DNA of 64,000 nucleotides, taken from contig NC_065576.1 in assembly GCF_937616625.2 (NCBI RefSeq), forward strand, positions 18,440,001-18,504,000, in the 5' to 3' direction. Each line of letters begins with the position of its first letter. Within the stretch, counting starts at the first letter, position 1. Positions 49,651 through 62,475 of this stretch are shown here, piece after piece. A program made the translations under genes and the position numbers. The DNA is from Mercurialis annua (taxonomy: Eukaryota > Streptophyta > Magnoliopsida > Malpighiales > Euphorbiaceae). A model generated the notes under the pieces. That model was not told the DNA's origin. It made no database searches and saw only the letters and a program-made list of their open reading frames with translations.

Positions 49651-51656
49651 GATTTAAGCCAAACGTATTCAAAATGTTACGAAACAAATCCAAACGTTTC
49701 GCCTTTTTAGCAATTTAAGCCAATTGTTTACAAACGTTACGAAACAAAACAAAACGTTTAAAACGTTACGAAACAAATCCAAATGTTTCAAATTTTGTGC
49801 GATTTAAGCCAAACCTTTACAAACGTTACGAAACAAAACCAAGCGTTTCACGTTTTTAGCAATTTAAGCCAAACGTTTACATACGATAGGAAACAAATCC
49901 AAGCGTTTCACCTTTTTACCAATTTAAGCCAAACGTCTACAAACGTTACGAAACAAATCCAAACGTTTAACCTTTTTAACTATTTAAGCCAAACGTGTAC
50001 AAACGTTACGAAAAAAATCAAAGCGTTTCACCTTTTTAGCAATTTAAGTCAAACGTTTACAAACTTTACGAAACAAATCCAAACGTTTCCCCTTTTTAGC
50101 GATTTAAGCCAAACGTTTACAAACGTATGAAACAAATCCAAACGTTTAACCTTTTTAGCTATTTAAGTCAAACGTTTACAAAGTTTATGAAACAAATACA
50201 AATTTTTCACCTTTTTGCAATTTAAGCCGAACATTTACAAACATTACGAAACAAATCCAAGCGTTTCACCTTTTTAGCAATTTAAGCCAAACGTTTAAAA
50301 ACGTTACGAAACAAATCCAAGCGTTTCACAATTTTAGCAATTTAAGCCAAACTTTTACAAACGTTACGAAACAAATCCAACCATTTCACCTTTTTAGCGA
50401 TTTAGGCCAAACGTTTACAAACGTTACGAAACAAATCCAAATGTTTCACCTTTTTAGCGATTTTAGCCAAACGTTGACAAACGTTACGAAACAAATCCAA
50501 ACGTTTCCCCATTTTAGCAATTTAAGCCAAACGTTGCCAAACAAATTCAAACTTTTCACCTTTTTAGCGATTTAAGGCAAACGTTTAGAAACATTACGAA
50601 ACAAATCCAAACGTTTCACCTTTTTAGCGATTTAAGCCAAACATTTACAAACGCTACGAAACAAAACCAAACGTTTAAAACGTTAAAAAACAAATTCAAA
50701 CGTTTCACTTTCTTAGCGAATTAAGCCAAACTTTAATAAACGTTACGAAACAAAACCAAGCGTTTAAGCTTTTTAGCAATTTAAGCCAAACGTTTAGAAA
50801 CATTACGAAACAAATCCAAGCGTTTCACCTTTTTAGCAATTTAAGCCAAACGTTTACAAACGTTACGAAACAAATCCAAGTGTTTCACCTTTTTAGCAAT
50901 TTAAGCCGAAAGTTTACAATCGTTACGAAACAAATCCAAACGTTTCATCTTTTTAGCTATTTAAACCTAATGTTTACAAACGTTACGAAAAAAATCCAAA
51001 CGTTTCACTTTTTTAGCATTATAAGCCATACGTTTACAAAGGATATAAATCAAATCCAAGTGTTTCACCTTTTTAGCAATTTAAGCCAAACGTTACGAAA
51101 CAAATCCAAGCATTTCACCTTTTTAGCAATTTAAGAGAAACGTTTGCAAACGTTACAAAACAAATCCAAACGTTTCACCTTTTTAGCAATTTAAGCCAAA
51201 CGTTTACAAACGTTACGAAACGAATCCAAGCATTTCACCTTTTTAGCAATTTAAGCCAAACGTTCCGAAACAAATCAAACTGTTTCACCTTTTTAGTAAT
51301 TTAAGCCAAACGTTTACAATCCTTACGAAACAAATCCAAGCGTTTCACCTTTTTAACAATATAAGCCAAACTTTTACAACCGTTACGAAACAAATCCAAA
51401 CGTTTCACCTTTTTAGCGATATAAGCCGAACGTTTACAAACGTTACGAAACAAAACTAAACGTTTCACCTATTTAGTAATTTAAGCCAAACATTTACAAA
51501 CGTTATGAAATAAATCAAAACGTTTCCCCATTTTAGAAATTTAAGCCAAATATTTAAAACATTTCGAAACAAATCCAAATGTTTCACCTTTTTAGAGATT
51601 TATGCCAAACTTTTACAAACGCTACGATACAAATCCAAACGTTTCACCTTTTTCGC
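49651..51656 (+). repeat. 2.0-kb higher-order unit, copy 2 (2006 bp)
   Basis: The same length as copy 1. It already has the GTTTACAATCGTTACG and CATCTTTTTAGCTATTTAAACC variants (50911-50965) seen in copies 3-5. Confidence 0.9.
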
Positions 51657-53723
51657 GATTTAAGCCAAACGTATTCAAAATGTTACGAAACAAATCCAAA
51701 CGTTTCGCCTTTTTAGCAATTTAAGCCAATTGTTTACAAACGTTACGAAACAAAACAAAACGTTTAAAACGTTACGAAACAAATCCAAATGTTTCAAATT
51801 TTGTGCGATTTAAGCCAAACCTTTACAAACGTTACGAAACAAAACCAAGCGTTTCACGTTTTTAGCAATTTAAGCCAAACGTTTACAAACGATAGGAAAC
51901 AAATCCAAGCGTTTCACCTTTTTACCAATTTAAGCCAAACGTCTACAAACGTTACGAAACAAATCCAAACGTTTAACCTTTTTAACTATTTAAGCCAAAC
52001 GTGTACAAACGTTACGAAAAAAATCAAAACGTTTCACCTTTTTAGCAATTTAAGTCAAACGTTTACAAACTTTACGAAACAAATCCAAACGTTTCCCCTT
52101 TTTAGCGATTTAAGCCAAACGTTTACAAACGTATGAAACAAATCCAAACGTTTAACCTTTTTAGCTATTTAAGTCAAACGTTTACAAAGTTTATGAAACA
52201 AATACAAATTTTTCACCTTTTTAGCTATTTAAGTCAAACGTTTACAAAGTTTATGAAACAAATACAAATTTTTCACCTTTTTGCAATTTAAGCCAAACAT
52301 TTACAAACATTACGAAACAAATCCAAGCGTTTCACCTTTTTAGCAATTTAAGCCAAACGTTTACATTCGTTACGAAACAAATCCAAGCGTTTCACAATTT
52401 TAGCAATTTAAGCCAAACTTTTACAAACGTTACGAAACAAATCCAAACATTTCACCTTTTTAGCGATTTAAGCCAAACGTTTACAAACGTTACGAAACAA
52501 ATCCAAATGTTTCACCTTTTTAGCGATTTAAGCCAAACGTTTACAAACGTTACGAAACAAATCCAAACGTTTCCCCATTTTAGCAATTTAAGCCAAACGT
52601 TGCCAAACAAATTCAAACTTTTCACCTTTTTAGCGATTTAAGGCAAACGTTTATAAACGGTACGAAACAAATCCAAACATTTCACCTTTTTAGCGATTTA
52701 AGCCAAACATTTACAAACGCTACGAAACAAAAGCAAACGTTTAAAACGTTATGAAACAAATCAAAGCGTTTTACATTTTTTAGCGATTTAAGCCAAACCT
52801 ACACAAACGTTACGAAACAAAACCAAGCGTTTAAGCTTTTTAGCAATTTAAGCCAAACTTTTGGAAACATTACGAAACAAATCCAAGCGTTTCACCTTTT
52901 TAGCAATTTAAGCCAAACGTTTACAAACGTTACGAAACAAATCCAAGTGTTTCACCTTTTTAGCAATTTAAGCCGAAAGTTTACAATCGTTACGAAACAA
53001 ATCCAAACGTTTCATCTTTTTAGCTATTTAAACCTAATGTTTACAAACGTTACGAAAAAAATCCAAACGTTTCACTTTTTTAGCATTATAAGCCATACGT
53101 TTACAAAGGATATAAATCAAATCCAAGTGTTTCACCTTTTTAGCAATTTAAGCCAAACGTTACGAAACAAATCCAAGCATTTCACCTTTTTAGCAATTTA
53201 AGAGAAACGTTTGCAAACGTTACGTAACAAATCCAAGCGTTTCTCCTTTTTAGCAATTTAAGCCAAACGTTTACAAACGTTACGAAACGAATCCAAGCAT
53301 TTCACCTTTTTAGCAATTTAAGCCAAACGTTCCGAAACAAATCAAACTGTTTCACCTTTTTAGTAATTTAAGCCAAACGTTTACAATCCTTACGAAACAA
53401 ATCCAAGCATTTCACCTTTTTAACAATATAAGCCAAACTTTTACAACCGTTACGAAACAAATCCAAACGTTTCACCTTTTTAGCGATATAAGCCGAACGT
53501 TTACAAACGTTACGAAACAAAACTAAACGTTTCACCTATTTAGTAATTTAAGCCAAACATTTACAAACGTTATGAAATAAATCAAAACGTTTCCCCATTT
53601 TAGAAATTTAAGCCAAATATTTAAAACATTTCGAAACAAATCCAAATGTTTCACCTTTTTAGAGATTTATGCCAAACTTTTACAAACGCTACGATACAAA
53701 TCCAAACGTTTCACCTTTTTCGC
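51657..53723 (+). repeat. 2.0-kb higher-order unit, copy 3 (2067 bp)
   Basis: Longer by one monomer. The AGCTATTTAAGTCAAACG unit at 52163 is repeated 60 bp later at 52223. It shares GTTTACATTCG (52361) and the GTTTTACATTTTTTAGCG monomer (52769-52786) with copy 6 but not with copies 4 and 5. Confidence 0.9.
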
Positions 53724-55789
53724 GATTTAAGCCAAACGTATTCAAAATGTTACGAAACAAATCCAAACGTTTCGCCTTTTTAGCAATTTAAGCCAATTGT
53801 TTACAAACGTTACGAAACAAAACAAAACGTTTAAAACGTTACGAAACAAATCCAAATGTTTCAAATTTTGTGCGATTTAAGCCAAACCTTTACAAACGTT
53901 ACGAAACAAAACCAAGCGTTTCACGTTTTTAGCAATTTAAGCCAAACGTTTACAAACGATAGGAAACAAATCCAAGCGTTTCACCTTTTTACCAATTTAA
54001 GCCAAACGTCTACAAACGATACGAAACAAATCCAAACGTTTAACCTTTTTAACTATTTAAGCCAAACGTGTACAAACGTTACGAAAAAAATCAAAGCGTT
54101 TCACCTTTTTAGCAATTTAAGTCAAACGTTTACAAACTTTACGAAACAAATCCAAACGTTTCCCCTTTTTAGCGATTTAAGCCAAACGTTTACAAACGTA
54201 TGAAACAAATCCAAACGTTTAACCTTTTTAGCTATTTAAGTCAAACGTTTACAAAGTTTATGAAACAAATACAAATTTTTCACCTTTTTAGCTATTTAAG
54301 TCAAACGTTTACAAAGTTTATGAAACAAATACAAATTTTTCACCTTTTTGCAATTTAAGCCGAACATTTACAAACATTACGAAACAAATCCAAGCGTTTC
54401 ACCTTTTTAGCAATTTAAGCCAAACGTTTACAAAAGTTACGAAACAAATCCAAGCGTTTCACAATTTTAGCAATTTAAGCCAAACTTTTACAAACGTTAC
54501 GAAACAAATCCAACCATTTCACCTTTTTAGCGATTTAGGCCAAACGTTTACAAACGTTACGAAACAAATCCAAATGTTTCACCTTTTTAGCAATTTAAGC
54601 CAAACGTTTACAAACGTTACGAAACAAATCCAAACGTTTCCCCATTTTAGCAATTTAAGCCAAACGTTGCCAAACAAATTCAAACTTTTCACCTTTTTAG
54701 CGATTTAAGCCAATCGTTAATAAACATTACGAAACAAATCCAAACGTTTCACCTTTTTAGCGATTTAAGCCAAACATTTACAAACGCTACGAAACAAAAC
54801 CAAACGTTTAAAACGTTACAAAACAAATTCAAACGTTTCACTTTTTTAGCGATTTAAGCCAAACCTTAACAAACGTTACGAAACAAAACCAAGCGTTTAA
54901 GCTTTTTAGCAATTTAAGCCAAACGTTTAGAAACATTACGAAACAAATCCAAGCGTTTCACCTTTTTAGCAATTTAAGCCAAACGTTTACAAACGTTACG
55001 AAACAAATCCAAGTGTTTCACCTTTTTAGCAATTTAAGCCGAAAGTTTACAATCGTTACGAAACAAATCCAAACGTTTCATCTTTTTAGCTATTTAAACC
55101 TAATGTTTACAAACGTTACGAAAAAAATCCAAACGTTTCACTTTTTTAGCATTATAAGCCATACGTTTACAAAGGATATAAATCAAATCCAAGTGTTTCA
55201 CCTTTTTAGCAATTTAAGCCAAACGTTACGAAACAAATCCAAGCATTTCACCTTTTTAGCAATTTAAGAGAAACGTTTGCAAACGTTACGTAACAAATCC
55301 AAGCGTTTCTCCTTTTTAGCAATTTAAGCCAAACGTTTACAAACGTTACGAAACGAATCCAAGCATTTCACCTTTTTAGCAATTTAAGCCAAACGTTCCG
55401 AAACAAATCCAACTGTTTCACCTTTTTAGTAATTTAAGCCAAACGTTTACAATCCTTACGAAACAAATCCAAGCGTTTCACCTTTTTAACAATATAAGCC
55501 AAACTTTTACAACCGTTACGAAACAAATCCAAACGTTTCACCTTTTTAGCGATATAAGCCGAACGTTTACAAACGTTACGAAACAAAACTAAACGTTTCA
55601 CCTATTTAGTAATTTAAGCCAAACATTTACAAACGTTATGAAATAAATCAAAACGTTTCCCCATTTTAGAAATTTAAGCCAAATATTTAAAACATTTCGA
55701 AACAAATCCAAATGTTTCACCTTTTTAGAGATTTATGCCAAACTTTTACAAACGCTACGATACAAATCCAAACGTTTCACCTTTTTCGC
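53724..55789 (+). repeat. 2.0-kb higher-order unit, copy 4 (2066 bp)
   Basis: Contains the doubled AGCTATTTAAGTCAAACG monomer. Private variants include CAAACGATACG near 54015 and CAATCGTTAATAAAC near 54711. Confidence 0.9.
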
Positions 55790-57855
55790 GATTTAAGCCA
55801 AACGTATTCAAAATGTTACGAAACAAATCCAAACGTTTCGCCTTTTTAGCAATTTAAGCCAATTGTTTACAAACGTTACGAAACAAAACAAAACGTTTAA
55901 AACGTTACGAAACAAATCCAAATGTTTCAAATTTTGTGCGATTTAAGCCAAACCTTTACAAACGTTACGAAACAAAACCAAGCGTTTCACGTTTTTAGCA
56001 ATTTAAGCCAAACGTTTACAAACGATAGGAAACAAATCCAAGCGTTTCACCTTTTTACCAATTTAAGCCAAACGTCTACAAACGTTACGAAACAAATCCA
56101 AACGTTTAGCCTTTTTAGCAATTTAAGCCAAACATGTGCAAACGTTACAAAAAAAAATAGAAACGTTTCACCTTTTTGGCAATTTAAGTCAAACGTTTAC
56201 AAACTTTACGAAATAAATCCAAGCGTTTCACCTTTTTAGCGATTTAAGCCAAACGTTTACAAACGTATGAAACAAATCCAAACGTTTAACCTTTTTAGCT
56301 ATTTAAGTCAAACGTTTACAAAGTTTATGAAACAAATACAAATTTTTCACCTTTTTAGCTATTTAAGTCAAACGTTTACAAAGTTTATGAAACAAATACA
56401 AATTTTTCACCTTTTTGCAATTTAAGCCGAACATTTACAAACATTACGAAACAAATCCAAGCGTTTCACCTTTTTAGCAATTTAAGCCAAACGTTTAAAA
56501 ACGTTACGAAACAAATCCAAGCGTTTCACAATTTTAGCAATTTAAGCCAAACGTTTACAAACGTTACGAAACAAATCCAACCGTTTCACCTTTTTAGCGA
56601 TTTAGGCCAAACGTTTACAAACGTTACGAAACAAATCCAAATGTTTCACCTTTTTAGCGATTTTAGCCAAACGTTGACAAACGTTACGAAACAAATCCAA
56701 ACGTTTCCCCATTTTAGCAATTTAAGCCAAACGTTGCCAAACAAATTCAAACTTTTCACCTTTTTAGCGATTTAAGGCAAACGTTTATAAACATTACGAA
56801 ACAAATCCAAACGTTTCACCTTTTTAGCGATTTAAGCCAAACATTTACAAACGCTACGAAACAAAACCAAACGTTTAAAACGTTACGAAACAAATTCAAA
56901 CGTTTCACTTTCTTAGCGAATTAAGCCAAACTTTAATAAACGTTACGAAACAAAACCAAGCGTTTAAGCTTTTTAGCAATTTAAGCCAAACGTTTAGAAA
57001 CATTACGAAACAAATCCAAGCGTTTCACCTTTTTAGCAATTTAAGCCAAACGTTTACAAACGTTACGAAACAAATCCAAGTGTTTCACCTTTTTAGCAAT
57101 TTAAGCCGAAAGTTTACAATCGTTACGAAACAAATCCAAACGTTTCATCTTTTTAGCTATTTAAACCTAATGTTTACAAACGTTACGAAAAAAATCCAAA
57201 CGTTTCACTTTTTTAGCATTATAAGCCATACGTTTACAAAGGATATAAATCAAATCCAAGTGTTTCACCTTTTTAGCAATTTAAGCCAAACGTTACGAAA
57301 CAAATCCAAGCATTTCACCTTTTTAGCAATTTAAGAGAAACGTTTGCAAACGTTACGTAACAAATCCAAGCGTTTCTCCTTTTTAGCAATTTAAGCCAAA
57401 CGTTTACAAACGTTACGAAACGAATCCAAGCATTTCACCTTTTTAGCAATTTAAGCCAAACGTTCCGAAACAAATCAAACTGTTCACCTTTTTAGTAATT
57501 TAAGCCAAACGTTTACAATCCTTACGAAACAAATCCAAGCGTTTCACCTTTTTAACAATATAAGCCAAACTTTTACAACCGTTACGAAACAAATCCAAAC
57601 GTTTCACCTTTTTAGCGATATAAGCCGAACGTTTACAAACGTTACGAAACAAAACTAAACGTTTCACCTATTTAGTAATTTAAGCCAAACATTTACAAAC
57701 GTTATGAAATAAATCAAAACGTTTCCCCATTTTAGAAATTTAAGCCAAATATTTAAAACATTTCGAAACAAATCCAAATGTTTCACCTTTTTAGAGATTT
57801 ATGCCAAACTTTTACAAACGCTACGATACAAATCCAAACGTTTCACCTTTTTCGC
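55790..57855 (+). repeat. 2.0-kb higher-order unit, copy 5 (2066 bp)
   Basis: Contains the doubled monomer. One stretch (about 56105-56225) is replaced by a different monomer type, with AACATGTGCAAACG and an A9 run. This looks like a local conversion from another part of the array. Confidence 0.9.
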
Positions 57856-59922
57856 GATTTAAGCCAAACGTATTCAAAATGTTACGAAACAAATCCAAAC
57901 GTTTCGCCTTTTTAGCAATTTAAGCCAATTGTTTACAAACGTTACGAAACAAAACAAAACGTTTAAAACGTTACGAAACAAATCCAAATGTTTCAAATTT
58001 TGTGCGATTTAAGCCAAACCTTTACAAACGTTACGAAACAAAACCAAGCGTTTCACGTTTTTAGCAATTTAAGCCAAACGTTTACAAACGATAGGAAACA
58101 AATCCAAGCGTTTCACCTTTTTACCAATTTAAGCCAAACGTCTACAAACGTTACGAAACAAATCCAAATGTTTAACCTTTTTAACTATTTAAGCCAAACG
58201 TGTACAAACGTTACGAAAAAAATCAAAGCGTTTCACCTTTTTAGCAATTTAAGTCAAACGTTTACAAACTTTACGAAACAAATCCAAACGTTTCCCCTTT
58301 TTAGCGATTTAAGCCAAACGTTTACAAACGTATGAAACAAATCCAAACGTTTAACCTTTTTAGCTATTTAAGTCAAACGTTTACAAAGTTTATGAAACAA
58401 ATACAAATTTTTCACCTTTTTAGCTATTTAAGTCAAACGTTTACAAAGTTTATGAAACAAATACAAATTTTTCACCTTTTTGCAATTTAAGCCGAACATT
58501 TACAAACATTACGAAACAAATCCAAGCGTTTCACCTTTTTAGCAATTTAAGCCAAACGTTTACATTCGTTACGAAACAAATCCAAGCGTTTCACAATTTT
58601 AGCAATTTAAGCCAAACTTTTACAAACGTTACGAAACAAATCCAACCATTTCACCTTTTTAGCGATTGAAGCCAAACGTTTACAAACGTTACGAAACAAA
58701 TCCAAATGTTTCACCTTTTTAGCGATTTTAGCCAAACGTTTACAAACGTTACGAAACAAATCCAAACGTTTCCCCTTTTTAGAAATTTAATCCAAACGTT
58801 GCCAAACAAATACAAACTTTTCACCTTTTTAGCGATTTTAGACTAACGTATACAAACATTACGAAACAAATCCAAACGTTTCACCTTTTTAGCGATTTAA
58901 GCCAAACATTTACAAACGCTACGAAACAAAACCAAACGTTTAAAACGTTATGAAACAAATCAAAGCGTTTTACATTTTTTAGCGATTTAAGCCAAACCTA
59001 CACAAACGTTACGAAACAAAACCAAGCGTTTCAGCTTTTTAGCAATTTAAGCCAAACGTTTAGAAACATTACGAAACAAATCCAAGCGTTTCACCTTTTT
59101 AGCAATTTAAGCCAAACGTTTACAAACGTTACGAAACAAATCCAAGTGTTTCACCTTTTTAGCAATTTAAGCCAAATGTTTACAAACGTTACGAAACAAA
59201 TCCAAACGTTTCATCTTTTTAGCTATTTAAACCTAATGTTTACAAACGTTACGAAAAAAATCCAAACGTTTCACTTTTTTAGCATTATAAGCCATACGTT
59301 TACAAAGGATATAAATCAAATCCAAGTGTTTCACCTTTTTAGCAATTTAAGCCAAACGTTACGAAACAAATCCAAGTGTTTCACCTTTTTAGCAATTTAA
59401 GAGAAACGTTTGCAAACGTTACAAAACAAATCCAAATGCTTCACCTTTTTAGCAATTTAAGCCAAACGTTTACAAACGTTACGAAACAAATCCAAGCGTT
59501 TCACCTTTTTAGCAATTTAAGCCAAACGTTCCGAAACAAATCAAACTGTTTCACCTTTTTAGTAATTTAAGCCAAACGTTTACAATCCTTACGAAACAAA
59601 TCCAAGCGTTTCACCTTTTTAACAATATAAGCCAAACTTTTACAACCGTTACGAAACAAATCCAAACGTTTCACCTTTTTAGCGATATAAGCCGAACGTT
59701 TACAAACGTTACGAAACAAAACTAAACGTTTCACCTATTTAGTAATTTAAGCCAAACATTTACAAACGTTATGAAATAAATCAAAACGTTTCCCCATTTT
59801 AGAAATTTAAGCCAAATATTTAAAACATTTCGAAACAAATCCAAATGTTTCACCTTTTTAGAGATTTATGCCAAACTTTTACAAACGCTACGATACAAAT
59901 CCAAACGTTTCACCTTTTTCGC
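57856..59922 (+). repeat. 2.0-kb higher-order unit, copy 6 (2067 bp)
   Basis: The last complete unit, with the doubled monomer. It shares variants with copy 3 (58565, 58975) and with copy 1 (59437). Right after it the landmark changes from GTATTCAAAATG to ATTTACAAACATTAC, and the higher-order pattern ends. Confidence 0.9.
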
Positions 59923-61646
59923 GATTTAAGCCAAACATTTACAAACATTACTAAACAAATCCAAACTTTTCACATTTTTAGCCATTTAAGCCAAACGTTT
60001 ACAAACGTTACGAAACAAATACAAATGTTTCACTTTTTTAGCGATTTAAGCCAAACGTTTACAAATGATACGAAAAAAATCCAAACGTTTCACCTTTTTA
60101 GCAATGTAAGCCAAACGTTTACAAACATTACGAAACAAATCCAAGCGTTTCACCTTTTTAGCTATTTAAGCCAAACGTTTACAAACGTTACGAAACAAAT
60201 CCAAGTGTTTCACCTTTTTAGCGATTTGAGCCTAACCTTTACAAACGTTACGATAAAATTCCAAACTTTTCGCCTTTTTAGCGATTTAAGGCAAACGTTT
60301 ACAAAGGTTATGAAAAAAATCCAAATGTTTCACCTTTTTACCAATTTAAGCCAAACATTTTCAAATGTTACGAACCAAATCCAACTGTTTCACCTTATTA
60401 GCAATTTAAGCCAAACGTTTACAAACGGTACAAAACAAATCCAAGCGTTTCACCTTTTTAGTAATTTAAGCCAAACGTTGACAAACATTTCAAAACAAAT
60501 CCAAGCGTTTTACCTTTTTAGCAATTTAAGCCAAACGTTCACAAACGTCACAAAATAAATACAAACGTTTCACCTTTTTAGCAATTTAAGTCGAACGTTT
60601 ACAAACGTTACGAAACAAAACCAAACGTTTCCCGTATTTGGCGATTTTAGCCAAACGTTTACAAACGTTACAAAACAAATTCAAACGTTTCCCCATTTTA
60701 GCGATTTAAGTCAAACGTTTAAAACGTTACGAAACAAATCCAAACGTTTTACCGTTTTCGCCATTTAAACCAAACATGTATAAACTTTACGAAACAAATC
60801 CAAACGTTTTGCCGTTTTAGAGATTGAACCCAATCGTTTACAAAAGTTACAAAATAAATCCAACCGTTTCACATTTTTAGCAATTTAAGCCAAACGTTTA
60901 CAAACGTTACGAAACAAAACCAAGCGTTTCACCTTTTTTAGAAATTTAAGCCAATCGTTTAAAAACGTAACGAAACAAACCCAAGCGATTTACCTATTTA
61001 GCAATTTAAGACAAACGTTTACAAACGTTACGAAACAAATCAAAGCGTTTCACCTTTTTAGAAATTTAAGGCAAACGTTTACAAACGTGACGAAACAAAT
61101 CCAAATGTTTCACCTTTTTAGCACTTTAAGCGAAACGTTTACAAACGGTACGAAACAAATCCAAACGTTTCACCTTTTTAGCGAGTTAAGCAAAACATTT
61201 ATAAACGCTACGAAGAAAATCAAAATGTTTCACCTTTTTAGCAATTTAAGCCAAACCTTTGCAAACGTTACGAAACAAATTCAAGCGTTTCTCCTTTTTT
61301 GCAATTTAAGCCAAACGTTTAGAAACGTTACAAAACAAATCAAAGCGTTTCATATTTTTTACAATTTAAGCCAAACGTTTACAAACGTTACGAAACAAAT
61401 CCAAACGTTTAACCTTTTTAGCGATTTAAGCCAAATATTTACAAATGTTACAAAACAAATCCAAACGTTTCACCTTTTTAGCGATATAAGTCAAACATTT
61501 ACAGACGTTACGAAAAATATCCAAACGTTTCACCTTTTTAGCGATATAAGTCAAACGTTTACAAATGTTACGAAACAAATCCAAACTTTTCACCTTTTTA
61601 GCGATTTAAGACAAACATTTACAAATGTTCCGAAACAAAACCAAAC
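59923..61646 (+). repeat. Satellite subfamily II, divergent right tail
   Basis: 60-bp monomers with many private substitutions and few indels. This leaves the longest open frames of the window (237 codons from 59845, and 248 codons from 61087 that run through the inversion). They translate as a degenerate 20-residue repeat near FHLFSNLSQTFTNVTKQIQT and are not regarded as genes. No higher-order copy is evident, as expected at the edge of an array that is no longer homogenised. The GATATAAGTCAAAC landmark of the 36-39 kb region reappears near 61480 and 61540. Confidence 0.9.
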
Positions 61647-61652
61647 GTTTGG
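61641..61652. other. Palindromic strand-switch point of the satellite
   Basis: CCAAACGTTTGG is a perfect 12-bp palindrome. Monomers to the left read on the plus strand (AAACAAAACC) and to the right on the minus strand (GGATTTGTTTCG). The flanking monomers are not close inverted copies of each other, so this is an old or microhomology-mediated inversion junction and not a fresh palindromic duplication. Confidence 0.85.
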
Positions 61653-62019
61653 AAACGTTTGGATTTGTTTCGTAACGTTTGTATACGTTTGGCTTCAATC
61701 ACTAAAAAAGGGAAACGTTTGGATTTGCTTCGTAACATTTGTAAACGTTTGGCTTAAATCACCAAAAAGGCGAAATGTTTGGATTTGTTTCGTCACGTTT
61801 GTAAACGTTTGGCTTAAATCGCTAAAAAGGTGAAACGTTTGGATTTGTTTCGTAACGTTTGTAAACGTATGGCTTAAATTGCTAAAAAGGTGAAACGTTT
61901 GGTTTTGTTTCGTAACGTTTGTAATTGTTTGGATTTGTTTCCTAACGTTTGTTTCGTGACGTTTTTAAAGTTTGGTTTTGTTTCGTAATGTTTGTAAACG
62001 TTTGGCTTAAATCGCTTAA

Positions 62020-62475
62020 ATGGAGAAACACTTGGTTTTGTTTCGTAACGTTTGCAAACGTTTAGATTTGTTTCGTAATGTTTGTTTCTTAACGTTTTAA
62101 ACGGTTGGTTTTGTTTCGTAACATTTGTAAATGTTTGGCTTAAATCGCTAAAAAGGTGAAACGTTTGGATTTGTTTCGTAACGTTTGTAAACGTTTGGGT
62201 TCAATCGATAAAAAGGTGAAACGTTTGGATTTGTTTCGTAGCGTTTGTAAACGTTTGGCATAAATCGCTAAAAATGTGAACCTTTTGGTTTTGTTCCGTA
62301 ATGTTAGTAAGTTTGTTTGGCTTAAATTTCTAAAAAGGTGAAACGATTGGATTTGTTTCGTAACGTTTGAAAACATTTTTCTTAAATCGCTAAAAAGGTG
62401 AAACATTTGGTTTTGTTTCGTAACATTTGTAAACATTTGGCATAAATCGCTAAAAAGGCGAAACGCTTGGTTTTG
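62020..62475 (-). repeat. 1525-bp higher-order repeat, first copy (partner at 63545-64000)
   Basis: An ordered set of variants recurs exactly 1525 bp later: GTTTGTTTCTTAACG, GGGTTCAATCGATAAAAAGG, GGCATAAATCGCTAAAAATG, and a TTAGTAAGTTTGTTTGGC unit at 62304 and 63829. A more diverged relative begins near 62655. The left edge is approximate and the right copy is cut by the window end. Confidence 0.8.

Noticed and set aside
13264..61646. CRISPR array
   Set aside because: The repeats are contiguous and degenerate with no unique spacers of constant length, and the context is a plant-type transposable element.
13725..61833. Dozens of plus-strand open frames of 65-248 codons with an FHLFSNLSQTFTNVTKQIQT-like repeat
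   Set aside because: They are indel-free runs of the 60-bp satellite read in its one stop-free frame. They start and end at random indels, recur in every higher-order copy and have no unique domain.
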